64,000 nucleotides of DNA from Artemisia argyi (taxonomy: Eukaryota; Streptophyta; Magnoliopsida; Asterales; Asteraceae): assembly GCA_030686995.1 (NCBI GenBank), contig CM060702.1, forward strand, positions 66,156,440 to 66,220,439, given 5' to 3'. Position numbers and translations under genes: made by a program. The notes under the pieces were generated by a model. The model did not search any database. It was given only the letters and a program-made list of their open reading frames with translations, and was not told the DNA's origin. This document shows positions 21,689 to 32,789 of the stretch, piece by piece. Within the stretch, counting starts at the first letter, position 1, and every line of letters starts with the position of its first letter.

Positions 21689-23672
21689 TCAGAAGTAGTA
21701 TTTTAGTTGGGCAAGAAACCTTTTCTTTTCGTATCTAGTCATGTGTTCCGGAATGAGCCTACTTGCAAGATAATTAGCATAATCAGCGTACCAAGGTTCA
21801 GAATCTGTCATTGACATGAGCTGTTCGTCAGGGAATGAATCCCGAATCTCACTTTTGTCAAGCTCACTAAGGAGGGGATTTTCGAGACGAGAAAGGTGAT
21901 CAGCAGCCAAATTCTCTGCCCCCCTTTTATCACGAATCTCAACATCAAATTCTTGTAACAACAAGATCCACCGAATTAGTCATGGTTTAGCGCCTTGCTT
22001 AGCAAAGAGATACCGGAGAGCCGAATGATCAGTAAAAACAACTGTCTTTGAAAGGACAAGGTATTGGCGGAATTTGTCAAAGGCGAATACCACGGCTAAT
22101 AGTTCTTTTTCGGTGGTAGAATAATTCTCTTGAGCGGGATTCATAGTTTTGCTAGCGTAGTATATTGGTTGGAATTGTTTGTTACACCTTTGGCCTAATA
22201 CTGCCCTAACAGCGTAGTCGCTAGCATCACACATAATCTCGAAAGGTAACTCCCAGTTAGGTGTAACCATGATTGGGGCTTGCGTGAGTTCCTTTTTCAG
22301 GAGATTGAATGCATCCTTGCATTCTTGAGAGAAATCGAATGGGGCATCCTTTACAAGCAATTGAGTCATTGGCCGAGCTATTTTAGAGAAGTCTTTAATG
22401 AATCCCCTGTAAAAACCGGCATGACCCAAGAAGCTACGTATTGCTTTAACAGTCGTAGGATAAGGTAGTTTAGATATAGCTTCAACCTTTGCTTGGTCCA
22501 CCTCAATCCCATTTCCCGAGACCTTATGTCCTAGCACAATCCCTTCTTTCATCATAAAATGGCATTTTTCCCAGTTCAGTACCAAGTTGGTTTCCTCGCA
22601 ACGTTTGGGCATTTTTTCGAGGTTAGCAAGACAGCGGTTAAAAGAGTCCCTGAAGACCGAGAAGTCATCCATGAAAACTTCCATGCTGTCTTCCATCAAC
22701 TCGTGAAAGATTGCGGTCATGCATCGCTGAAAAGTGGCGGGAGCGTTACACAACCCAAAAGGCATCCTCTTATAAGCGAATGTCCCATAAGGGCAAGTAA
22801 ATGTGGTTTTTTCTTGGTCCTCAGGGGCTATGGGGATTTGGAAGTATCCTGAGAATCCATCCTAGAAACAGTAGTACTCGTTCCCGGATAGTCTTTCCAA
22901 CATTTGGTCAATGAACGGGAGGGGAAAGTGATATTTCCTGGTGGCATCATTGACCTTTCTATAATCGATGCATACCCGCCAGCCAGTAACCGTTCTCTGA
23001 GGTACCATCTCACCGTTGTCATTTTTTTACCACATTCATTCCTCCTTTCTTTGGTACAACATGTACAGGACTAACCCACGGGCTATCCGAAATTGGGTAA
23101 ATCAGCCCTACATCCAAAAGTTTGATAACTTCTTTTTTCACTACCTCCTTAATGTTGGGATTCACCCGCCTCTGGGGTTGCACGGCTGGTTTATAGTTTT
23201 CTTCCATGATAATCTTATGCGTGCAAAAGGTTGAGTCAATCCCCTTAATGTCGGCTACACTCCATGCAAGAACTCCCTTATATTTCTTTAGGACTCCTAT
23301 GAGCCTATCTTTTTGTTCATGCTCAAGGGAAGAGTTTATGATTACTGGTAGCTGATCCTCTCCCTGGAGGAAGGCATACTCCAAGTGGTTTGGGAGTTCT
23401 TTAAGCTCTAGCTTAGGTGGTTCGATAATGGATGGCTTTAGCTTGTTTTTGGGTTTACGAAGTTCGAGCTGTTCAATAGGCTCTTGTCTGGGATAGAAGG
23501 AGACTATGCTAACGCCTTCTGTCTTCTCCTTCTCCATTATGGGGAGGAAACTCTCATCTCGTAACCAGCCTTCTTCAATTTGTTCATCAACACAGTTGTC
23601 AATCACATCAGTTAGTTCATAGACCTCTCTGATGAAATAGAGCCGGTTAGCTGCTTCAAGAGATAGATTCAT
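21689..23672 (-). pseudogene. Athila reverse transcriptase and RNase H (frameshifted, stops)
   Basis: The RT N-terminal region (23019-23672) ends in SPWVSPVHVVPKKGG. A seven-A run near 23025 then shifts the frame. The catalytic core continues in another frame with VCIDYRKVN, and a TAG at 22861-22863 falls just before DGFSGYFQI (first catalytic Asp kept). The 21980-22765 frame has MPFGLCNAPATFQ, VFMDDFSVF (catalytic DD), LGHAGFYRGFIKDFS, then RNase H with IMCDASDYAV and VVFTDHSALRYLF. A TGA at 21980-21982 precedes the connecting 21689-21964 segment ([10 protein letters not shown]), which ends in another TGA. Confidence 0.88.
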
Positions 23673-23679
23673 AGTGTCT

Positions 23680-25857
23680 TTAATATCGAAAGGTCAAGCT
23701 ATCGGTTCCTACTCGTAAGGTTAACTTGCCATCGTGAACATCAATGACTGCACGAGCGGTAGCAAGAAAGGGTCTCCCTAAAATGATGAGCTCCAGGTCA
23801 TCCTCCTCCATCTCCAAAATTACGAAGTCAACCAGAAATTTGAACTTCCCTACTTTGACTAGCACATTCTCTCATATCCCTAAGGGATATTTGATCGATC
23901 TATCGGCTAGCTGGATGTTCATATGGGTAGGCTTTAGTCTGGAATATCCTAGTTTGAGGAACATGGAGTGGGGCATGAGGTTGATGCTCGCCCCTAAATC
24001 GGCAAGAGCATTCTTTATTGATAGAGATCCTATGGAACAGGGCAAGGTGAAGCTGCCTGGATCGTCTACCTTTTTTGGTAGCCCTCGTTGGGTCACCACC
24101 GAACATTCTTCTCCTAGAGTCACAAGACCCTCGAGTTTCTTTCGGTTGGCAAGTAATCTTTTGAAGTATGAGCTATACTTGGGCATGTGATAGCATGCAT
24201 CAAGGAGAGGTATGGTGACCACTAAATCTTTTAGATATGACAAGAACCTCTTATTATCATTTTCAATCTTCTGGTTTTTTAGGCGGGATGGAAATGGGAT
24301 TCTCACAGGTTGGTTAGGTGGAGTTGGTGGAGATGGGGTCACAAGGGGAGGTTGTTCAAGAGCCTTGTTGCTCACATTACCTTCCTCCTCGTGGGGATCA
24401 TTTGGCTCAATGGTGACAGGATGCGAGCTCGGATAAGCAGGGTCCTTGGTTGTAGTTCCAGCTCGAGTAGTCACCGCGAGCATGGGATCTTTTTGGCTTA
24501 CTGGTGGCCTATTATGGCCATCGAGGGTGGCATTAAGCTTATTGAACCATTTTTCCATGTCATTTTGTTGCTCAGCGATGAGCTCGTCAAGACCTTTCAA
24601 TTGCAAGCCTTTTTCCTGAGTAAAGTGACCAAGGTCATCTTCAAAAGTGCTCCTGATTTTGTATTCAGGGCCTTCCTTTCCTTCTTTTCTTTTCACCAGA
24701 TTTCCCCAAAGGGTATAATCATCGTTTTGGTAAAAAGGCAAAAGGGAGGGGTCAGCGTAGATGTCATGTCCTGACAAACACGCATGTTCGGTCGTGGTTT
24801 TTCCTCCACATTCGTCCACCTCCTGCGGGCCCCCACAGTAGTCGCAGATCAAGTAAGGATTTGAAAGTTGTTTAGTTATTCGCGACCCTGCAAGGTATTC
24901 CACCCTTTCGTGAATTTTTCTCAGCCGATCTGAGGGTGTTGGTGTGATTTCAGATGTGCTCGTAGTCGACTCGGGTTCATCCCAAGTATCGTCCTGGTCT
25001 TGAGCATATTCCTCAATTCTATTCCACCCTTCCTCGGCACTCAGATTAGCTATTATCCCTTTTCTTGAATTGTTAATTCCGTTCTGGTCGTTTGAGGAGA
25101 CATTGTCGTAGAAGATTTGGACCAGAAGCCAAAGTTCGATGCCATGATGGGGAACTTGTCTTATTAAATCCTTGAATCTAATCCATGATTTATGGATGGG
25201 TTCGTCCTTTCCCTTTCGGAAACGGAGGATCCTATCCCTAAATACTGAGGTTTTCCCTGCTGGGAAGAACTTCTCATAAAACCTGGATATAAGTTGCTCC
25301 CATGTAAAGATAGACTCGGAAGGAAGTCTATCATACCACTCTTTGGCTTTTTCATAAAGAGTGAAAGGGAAGAATCATAGTCGGGACGTGTTTCTAGTGG
25401 TCCCATCCGTATGGAGGGTGTCCACTATCTTCAAGAAGTCCCTGATGTGTTGAATTAGGTCATCGTTATGTAATCCGCGAAACTTGCACACACTTTGGAC
25501 AAGCCAAACATCGCTTGCACACAAGACCTCATCGGTGTGTTCGTTTCGGAAGACAATGGCATTTGAGAAGCCACGAGGATTCGGGGAGGAGTAGTCCTTA
25601 AGACGCTTAGGGGTGGGAGTTCCGGGGGTGCTCATATCGTTGTTGGATTGGGGGCTAGAAAGTGTGAGGTGATTATCTGAATCTTCTTCAGAAAGGGCCT
25701 CATCAAAGTTGATAGCCATGCTAGATGGTTCGGGTGTTGAGAGAGATTGCTTTAGCTTATGCATTTCCCTTTCGGGTTCTGCATATGGCAAAACGAGATT
25801 TCTAACGGAACTACGAGTCCTAGTGACTCTAAGGTTAGAGAAATCTTCATTTGCCAT
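23680..25857 (-). pseudogene. Athila gag and aspartic protease
   Basis: A single frame from ATG 25857 covers gag and protease. It is interrupted by TGA at 25375-25377 and TGA at 23872-23874; the frame then shifts near 23690. The gag core includes FPFTLYEKAKEWYDRLP and WEQLISRFYEKFFP, characteristic of Athila/Tat gag. A Cys box (CDYCGGPQEVDEC) follows at about residue 20 of the 24903 segment. Protease has the active site ALADLGASINLMP and the flap-side ILGRPFLATARAVID. Both stops fit C-to-T changes at CGA-like codons. Confidence 0.85.
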
Positions 25858-26004
25858 GATGGCGGATGGTGATGGTTACAAACAAAGACACGAAGAAATA
25901 AGATAGACTAAACAAAACCTAAAAAAATGAAAACAAAATCTTACTAGAAAGGAATCTAGCAAGTAGACCTAATAAAAAGAAATCCTAACCTAGACAATAA
26001 CTAT

Positions 26005-26023
26005 TCCCCAGGCTGCGGCGCCA
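26005..26023 (-). other. Primer binding site of Athila element (tRNA-Asp type)
   Basis: The minus strand reads TGGCGCCGCAGCCTGGGGA, starting 6 bases from the 5' LTR end at 26030. Confidence 0.85.
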
Positions 26024-26029
26024 GAAACT

Positions 26030-27474
26030 TGATACGTGGGAATCGCACCAGGCTTTACCTCTCGAGGGATCTCGAGAAGCTTACAACCCTCACTAGGCAG
26101 TGTACCTGATCGTTGTAGTATAGTATAGTGACAAGTACCGGGGGATTGATCGTTCAACTCAGGAATAGTGTCGCTAGGATTAGAAAGCCTAAAAACTAGG
26201 TCTAGAGGTGAGGGATGATTCTTTTTGTATTTTTATATTTTTATAAAAGCAATTAAAATCTCGGGTTTTGGAAGAGTGGGCGGAATTAGTTGCTAGCCAA
26301 CTAACCCAATTTATCTAAAGATGCAATCAAAATAAAATAACATAAATGAAAATAAAGCTAATTATACTAATTTGGTGTAAACAATGATGAGGAAAGTTGT
26401 GTTTACTTAGGTTTCATTACTCCCTAGATATCTTTTACAGGTTGATAGCTTGTTACAATTGCATGGATGACGGGTCATATTCCTTAATACTAGTCGTAGG
26501 GCCGTGTACAATATTCCCTAACTCTATAGGATCCTACTTCACTCCTATGTCGAGCCGTTAGAAGCTCCTAACATGGGATCATTAGAATTCTCCTACGCAT
26601 TAAATACAACCAAATATCGTAGTACACCTCCGATCATGTTTCTTAAGACGTTCAAGCAAGTTACCAATGGAAGTATGCCAGTTTTCTTAAGCCTAACATC
26701 GAATACAATCATCCGTAACAACTATAAACAAACAATCAACCCATAATTAACATCTAGGTTTCACTACATCTAAGCAAACACAAAGGAAATCTAGCCTAGC
26801 ATGTTAAATTGAAGACAAGTGTAAGATATATTCAAACAACACATAGACATATTGAAAGAATTGAAAGAGTACTTATCTTTAATTGAACATGAAAGTTTCA
26901 AAGGGTTGAAACCCTTGAAAAAGCTGGAAAATTCGACTTAGGGTTTTCCTCAAAGTTGCACCCTCAAAGTTACACACTAATGAATGAAATTTAGAAAACT
27001 ATATATAGATTACAATGGGTGACGGCGTCATGTATTGGGTTGTGACGCCGTCAACTCACCGCCATAATAAAAATCGTATTGCCCATATCTGATTTTGACG
27101 TCGTCATGTGTAAATTTCTTCTGGGTCGTCACTAATACTTGTACCATGCGGCCTTGGGTGACGCCGTCATGTCCAATGCACAAAACTCTCTGGATCGTCA
27201 CGTGTATTTCCCACATCCACCTCTTTTGTTACTCTTGACGCCGTCATTAAGGAAGTTGTGACGTCGTCAGGTACTGTTCCCAGCAAGGAAAATTAAGACT
27301 TTGTCGTTTTCTTCACTTTTATGCTCCAAAAACATCCAAAATGCTTCCTTTTCCAGATTTCTTTCCAAAAGTACCTAAAATGACAAAAGGAACGATTTAG
27401 GGCAATATTTGATCAAATAATCTCGAATCAGGCTTAAATGACCCCCTAAAAGTGGTTCACTTTTCGCCTCATGA
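26030..27474 (-). repeat. 5' LTR of Athila element
   Basis: This 1445 bp LTR is nearly identical to 16623-18069. Its minus-strand start reads TCATGAGGCG where sister LTRs have TGATGAGGCG, so the terminal TG has become TC. The TGACG motif cluster is at about 27018-27270, with several CpG decays (for example GACGTCGTC). Confidence 0.92.
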
Positions 27475-27695
27475 TCAAACCATTGAGTCAATCCAACAGC
27501 TCCTTCAGTTCCCTTGAAGGTAATGGGCTTACAATCCATGAATTCCTTAAAAGTGCAGAAATGGTTGTTGGGAACAGCTTGAGCTCTAGCCTGTTCAACA
27601 TTCTAAGGAACACCTGCTTGCATGGCAAGCGCTGCAGCAACGCCCTCATCAATCAACTGCTGAATAGCAGCTGGGGTCATCTTCTTAGGAGGCAT
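27475..27695 (-). pseudogene. Tekay gag N-terminal part
   Basis: ATG at 27693-27695 begins MPPKKMTPAAIQQLIDEG, the usual chromovirus gag start. A TAG at 27603-27605 ends that frame after 30 residues. The same frame resumes with FKEFMDCKPITFKGTEGAV and GLTQWF, then is interrupted by the Athila element. The remainder of gag lies at 15790-16622. Confidence 0.88.
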
Positions 27696-27983
27696 AATTC
27701 TATCAATCAATACAAAGCACAACACTTGTAAGTATTTGATTAATGTGTCAGAATCATAGCACAAGATGAAACAACATCACAAGAATTAAATCGTAATATA
27801 GCATAAGTCAACATCAATAACAGTACATTACCATAATACATCATAGATTTCATACTTGACATTGGTCTTACAAGATATGTAAAAAAAGTACAAGTTTCAA
27901 ATAAAATATACCAACTGAACTATTCAGTTTAACATATACTAGGTAAACTACCAGCAAGATACCAACTACTATAAATGATCTAA

Positions 27984-28777
27984 TCATTGATCTTCTGAAC
28001 GATCTCCATACACAGCCATCACGTAAATACTATCATAAGACCTGAGGCGGGTCATCCTCTCTACATAGGCCTGTCTATGCATCTCATGTAACTCACTCCA
28101 CAACTCACGGATACTAGTACGGTAATGTCGACTATCTATGTCCAAGAACACCTCCTTCATGGTCAACTTATCAACCATTTTCTCCAGCTCAATCGTCTTC
28201 CTATCTAGCGAATCCATACGCTCCTGAAATGCAACACTCATTCGCTCCAACAAACTCAACCTCTCATCTTGCCTGTGAAGCTCCATGTACATCTCTCCTG
28301 CGGCTCTCCTGTCATCCTGAACTTCTCTCCTCAACCCTGTGACCTCAAACTTCCTATCACTCATATGTCGAGTGATACTCCTATGACTATTCCTACACCA
28401 CGCTATATCCTGCCTCAGACGACTCATAGCAGCTCTAAGCTCTGACGGAGTAACACGGGCTGCTGTCGATGACTCACCAATCTCGTGCGTAGAAGTAACC
28501 TCAGTCTCAAGCGCGTATCCTAATGCCTCAGACGTATCCGACTCATAAGTCACGTCTGATACAACAGGCGAAGGCGGCGGGGAACATCCTGATCCTCCTC
28601 CATAAACTCCTCATCATCCATCTCCTCATCTCCATCAGCCTCAATACCAACATCATCCCCTAATCCTACCTCATCATCCAAACCAACATCAACATCCAAC
28701 TCAACCTCATCTCCTAAGGGCAATGGATCAACCACTGGTGGGACTGGAACCTGATCACTGGGAACTGGGACAGACAT
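27984..28777 (-). pseudogene. Acidic coiled-coil ORF upstream of Tekay gag
   Basis: Two overlapping minus-strand frames (28550-28777 and 27984-28553) join across a one-base shift near 28570-28580 into one product of about 260 residues. The N-terminal part is Pro/Val-rich, then strongly acidic (DEEMDDEEFMEEDQD). The C-terminal 180 residues are charged and heptad-like (LRQDIAWCRNS, LLERMSVAFQERMDSLDRK), consistent with a coiled coil. No enzyme motif is visible. It sits between PBS and gag in the same orientation. Comparable coiled-coil ORFs upstream of gag occur in Asteraceae Tekay-like sequences as I remember them. Function unknown. Confidence 0.6.
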
Positions 28778-28899
28778 GATACTCTACAAGAGTATAAGAT
28801 AGCATAAAAATTCTAGCCAAAAATTTTCGCGGAAAATCATTTTATAAGCCAAAGGATAGTGGAAAAGTCCAAACCAATCTTAGTATCAAACATGCATAA

Positions 28900-28900
<1 letters not shown>

Positions 28901-28930
<30 letters not shown>
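28901..28930. repeat. (TA)n microsatellite
   Basis: About 30 bp of pure TA lies in the Tekay leader, about 130 bp inside the 5' LTR and PBS. Confidence 0.9.
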
Positions 28931-28934
<4 letters not shown>

Positions 28935-29050
28935 TTAAAAGAAATACCAGGGCGTGAAGTGGCACGGAAGGCTGTCGGCTTCTGTCTCAAAACATTTTGA
29001 CTCCAGGAAAAAGTTTATAGTCGAGTGCGAGCTCGTTCTCTATAAATGAT

Positions 29051-29062
29051 GCTCTGATACCA
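29051..29062 (-). other. Primer binding site of Tekay element (tRNA-iMet)
   Basis: The minus strand reads TGGTATCAGAGC, four bases inside the LTR that starts at 29067. This is the standard initiator-Met PBS of plant LTR elements and fixes the element's orientation. Confidence 0.9.
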
Positions 29063-29066
29063 CGAA

Positions 29067-31798
29067 TGTAACACCCCCAACCCAGATATACGGTAGCCAA
29101 CACGGCCGGGGGCGTTACGCAGGCGGAAACCAGACACCTTTATAGTTAACGACCACAACACGGGACGTTTAAAAGTGTCTCAAACACATCATTCGAATTA
29201 CAAACCATTTAGAGTACATAGACTCTTTATCAAATAGCAGCGGAATAATAAAAAGAGTTTAGCAGCGGAAAAAGTACCAAAGTTTAGCAGCGGAAAATAA
29301 ATAAGTTTAGCAGCGGAAAAGTATCAAAGTTTAGCAGCGGAAAATAAATAAGTTTAGCAGCGGAAAAGTAAACAAGTTTTAAAGACACACCAAGGTTTTA
29401 CGAATGACATGAAAATAAAGATAGTAGAAATGATAAAGCTGCCTTGACAGAAACCTCCTTCGACCAAGCCACTCCACCACGCCCAAGTCTTAAAGCTCCA
29501 AAGCTAATTATTATTAATAGCAGTAGTAGTACCTGAGAAACACATGCTTAAAAGTCAACACAAAAGGTTGAGTGTAATCCATAGGTTTAACTAATAAAGT
29601 TGAGAACAAGGTTTTAATCATATGATATAAGCAACAAATGTGAATACCAGGGTAATCAAGGTAACACCCAATATGTAGAGGCAACACATGCATACATACT
29701 GTTGATGATACTAAGCTCATGACACGCAAAACGTTAACCAAACCAATCTTCAGTAACTTTGTACTGGAATAAACAATAACCGCGGAATTTCATAATATAA
29801 AGTGCCCCCCAAGGCCGGGTACTTGCCATTTACCCAGCAAAATCGAATATAGTACACCCAAATTGCCTATCCAGCAAAAGGAGTGGGAGGGTCAATTCCT
29901 ATAGGCCTATATCCCTATATTCGCGCTCACTCGCAAGTGATTAATGGCTCATGATCTGAGGGTCTTGTCAGGCAAGATAAGCTACTTAGCACAACGTCAA
30001 GAAAGCATACCAATCAGGCAAAGCATACCAAAAATACTTGTGCTCAGAAAACATTTAAAGCATGTGTCTCACCCCATGGGTTTATAAACATTTAAAAATA
30101 TAAAAAAGCGGGGGCCATGAATCACACCTTAATAATAGCAGGAAACGAGATATAACAACCAATCAATAATGCATCACAGCAAACGAACAACAGCACAACC
30201 TAAGCAATATAAATGACATAACTCAGAACTATACTCGAATATCTCAATAAATAATGCTTGAACAAAGGTTTTTATAAATACAATGGCATTTGAAAGAAAT
30301 TGATTTCCAAAAGTCTCGTGTGGGAGACATCAAAGTTAAGAAAACAAATACGTCTGCGAAAGCAACGAAAACCCAAAAGAGACGAAAATGGACGAAAGAA
30401 CTCCTCAAAGAAAATCGTAGAAAAGAAATGGAAAGAAAGAAAACAAATGAAAATGAAAATACACTTATATAAATAATACTACGTTAACAACAAGTCTCAG
30501 ATTTATCCATTTTTCCCAAAGCGACATTGAATGAAAAGGGTTTTAAAATAATAACGTTTGGTAAAATTATTTAAAGTTTATAAAGAATTTTTATAAAATT
30601 TCGGCATGACCTTCTCGTTTATATACAATTTTCCCGAGTCAATGACTCTTTTATTTAAACAACGTTAATATATTATTAATATGATTGGATATATCATTCG
30701 CGTAGTCCATTAGTTGTTTAGGTTTATCGACCATTTTGTATTGTTCGGGTTCCAGGTACGTTAAGATCTTTACGGGCCTAACGTACCCTACCGTCTCGTT
30801 TACCAAAGGGTCCATAACGTCCAAATAACCAAGGCCGTAAATCCAATATGTCCAATTCAAGCTCACAATATAATAATACGGTAACATGTCCGATATCAAA
30901 TCCGCTTAACTATAACAAATAGATTTTAGGTTTCATATTTATTATTATCCGTTTTATTATTATTTTTACCGTTTCTAAACTAATAATCATAATAATCCCG
31001 AGACTAGTTAACCGATACCCAAAATAATCACAACAAAAATAACAATAATTCAAAATCAAACCCAAATCAATCCAAAATAACCCGAAACCAAAACCAAATC
31101 CAAACCGAGCCTTAAGCTCACTCGGCTCAACCAAAACCATTCCAAACTCGATCCAAACACTTCCAAACAACAACAACAATAATAAAAATGATATCATTCC
31201 CCTCCCCCCACCACCACCCAAGTCGCGGTGGTGGTGGCTGTCGGCTGTCGAGGCATACCCAAACCAAACGGACCCTCAAAACTCCAACAACAACAAGAAA
31301 TAATACTCTATTCGTCATCAAACATCAAACAATAACAAAAACATCATGACCTCACCGAGTCAACTGAGTCAACTCGGTGAGTCGAGACCGAATCTCGGCG
31401 AGTCGAGGTTCAAGAGTAAGCCACACGAGTTTTTGAGTTCAAAACATTTATAAAAATGATTTTAGTGAAAGGTTTAATAACAAAAATGTTTATAAAAGAT
31501 TTTTATAAAACTAGGGTTTTAAAGTAAAAAGAAAATAAAGAGAAGGGTAGCGAGTGGTGGTGCTATACCGGCGGTAGGAGGTGGCAGGGTGTGGTGGTGA
31601 CCTTCGGTGGTGGCGGTGGTGTTCGATGGTGGCGCGTAGAGGCGCGTACGTGGGGTTACGGGGTGTGTGAATGGTACGAGGGTGTCGGGGATAACCCGAT
31701 CTACAAGTTGGTGTAAAAAGATGGGTGGTCGGAAAAATATTTCGGCGACGGTGGCCGGATTCTGCTGGTGTTCCGGTGAGGGGCGGCGGCCGGTGAAA

Positions 31799-31889
<91 letters not shown>

Positions 31890-32389
31890 GTGAGGTGTGT
31901 ATGTGTTTTATTTGAGTGGAAATGAGGAAAAGTGGGGGTAATAGGGGTATTTATATGAAATAAAAGTATGGGGTAGTTTTTGAATATAATGAAAGTGTAG
32001 GGTGAAATATAAAGGTAAGTCAAGGGACCAAAACTGCCAACGAATTAAACTTCTCAAGATAAACGCTTCGGGGTACAAACGACATAGCAAACGGACTCGA
32101 AAAATTACGAAACTTGCGCCATTGTTCACGAAATAAATTTTCCAATAAAATGAAGCATAAACTTTAGAGTTTTTCTCAAACTCAAAATAATTCAAATAAT
32201 TTGGCAAATGCGATACGAATCAAGTTTTCTAGGTTGTGTTGGGTTAATCAAGGGATAAAGTTCTCGTTTCCAATATATCTCACGTTTCTCAAACCCAAAT
32301 AATCATGCATAAAAGTTTTAATGTGTCTCAGGTACGAAAAATAAATATTTGGCTAGTAATAGGTTTTAGGAAAAGTACCAGGGGTTACA
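29067..32389 (-). repeat. 5' LTR of Tekay element
   Basis: This 3323 bp LTR pairs with 9074-12332. It carries one more VNTR unit (29236-29368, six TTTAGCAGCGG copies against five) and a much longer GA microsatellite (about 31803-31887 against about 28 bp). It lacks the G homopolymer of the other LTR. The TATA box is at 31948-31955 (minus). Confidence 0.92.
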
Positions 32390-32394
32390 TGTAC

Positions 32395-32789
32395 ACCATA
32401 GAGCATATGACGTGGGGTGGACAAAAAGTAGTTCCTCAAGCTCATTATGCTCATTTACTCTCTCGTAATATGTATACCCTGATTGCATCAAATGTGAGTA
32501 AAGGACTTGAATTGGAGTTCTATCACCTATTATGGCTCCCCGGATCTTACTTTGTGTGTTATATATAGTTTTAACGCTAGACACGTTATCCGGATTACGA
32601 CCATGTATTGTCGAAAGTATATGATGTGATTGTACGTTATACTCTGTCAATTGTTTGACCAAACCGAACTCATCATCCTTTAATCGCATTGTATATGGGA
32701 AACCATGCAACGACTCTGCCAAAGGATGGTTATGCCTATCATCCTTCACCCTCAATCTCCAAAAAAAATTGTTTTATGATATTTCGCCA
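32395..32789 (-). pseudogene. MULE gene segment: end of FAR1 domain and start of transposase
   Basis: The minus strand encodes LRVKDDRHNHPLAES, the His-rich end of the FAR1 DNA-binding domain (HNHPL is diagnostic). The linker SHHILSTIHGRNPDNVSSV and the lead into the transposase (ELEELLFVHPTSYALW) follow. It is bounded on the left by the TGTAC duplication of the Tekay insertion and on the right by the solo LTR at 32790. A run of eight A (T on the coding strand, about 32761-32768) appears to have shifted the frame. Confidence 0.82.

Larger units (their letters stand above)
16623..27474 (-). mobile_element. Athila-type Ty3/gypsy element with full gag-pol, inserted in Tekay gag
   Basis: This 10.85 kb element is bounded by LTRs 16623-18069 and 26030-27474. 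The target duplication is TTTGA on the right (reverse complement of 27475-27479) against TTTAA on the left (16618-16622), with one later mutation. Removing it restores ...LTQWFEKVESVF in gag frame. It reads on the minus strand: PBS, gag, protease, RT, RNase H, integrase, then about 2.4 kb of non-coding DNA with no env-like ORF. RT motifs (MPFGLCNAPATFQ, FMDDFSVF) mark the Athila lineage. Roughly three dozen LTR differences by eye over ~1445 bp suggest a fairly recent insertion. Several stops and frameshifts make it defective. Confidence 0.93.
9074..32389 (-). mobile_element. Tekay/Del-type chromovirus (Ty3/gypsy), minus strand, interrupted
   Basis: Both outer ends are LTRs (9074-12332 and 29067-32389) with TG...CA termini (TGTAACACCC on the plus strand). 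The flanks carry the 5 bp target duplication TGTAC (9069-9073 and 32390-32394). A tRNA-iMet PBS sits next to the right-hand LTR, so the element reads right to left: upstream ORF, gag, protease, RT, RNase H, integrase, chromodomain. An Athila element (16623-27474) is inserted in gag. Without it the element is about 12.5 kb, typical for Tekay. Several stops and catalytic substitutions show it is dead. Confidence 0.93.

Noticed and set aside
24212..24774. Plus-strand ORFs of 74 and 154 codons
   Set aside because: They are antisense to Athila gag-protease, with no recognisable motif.
31667..31915. ORFs with long RERERE or SLSLSL tracts in the Tekay LTR
   Set aside because: These are translations of the GA microsatellite.
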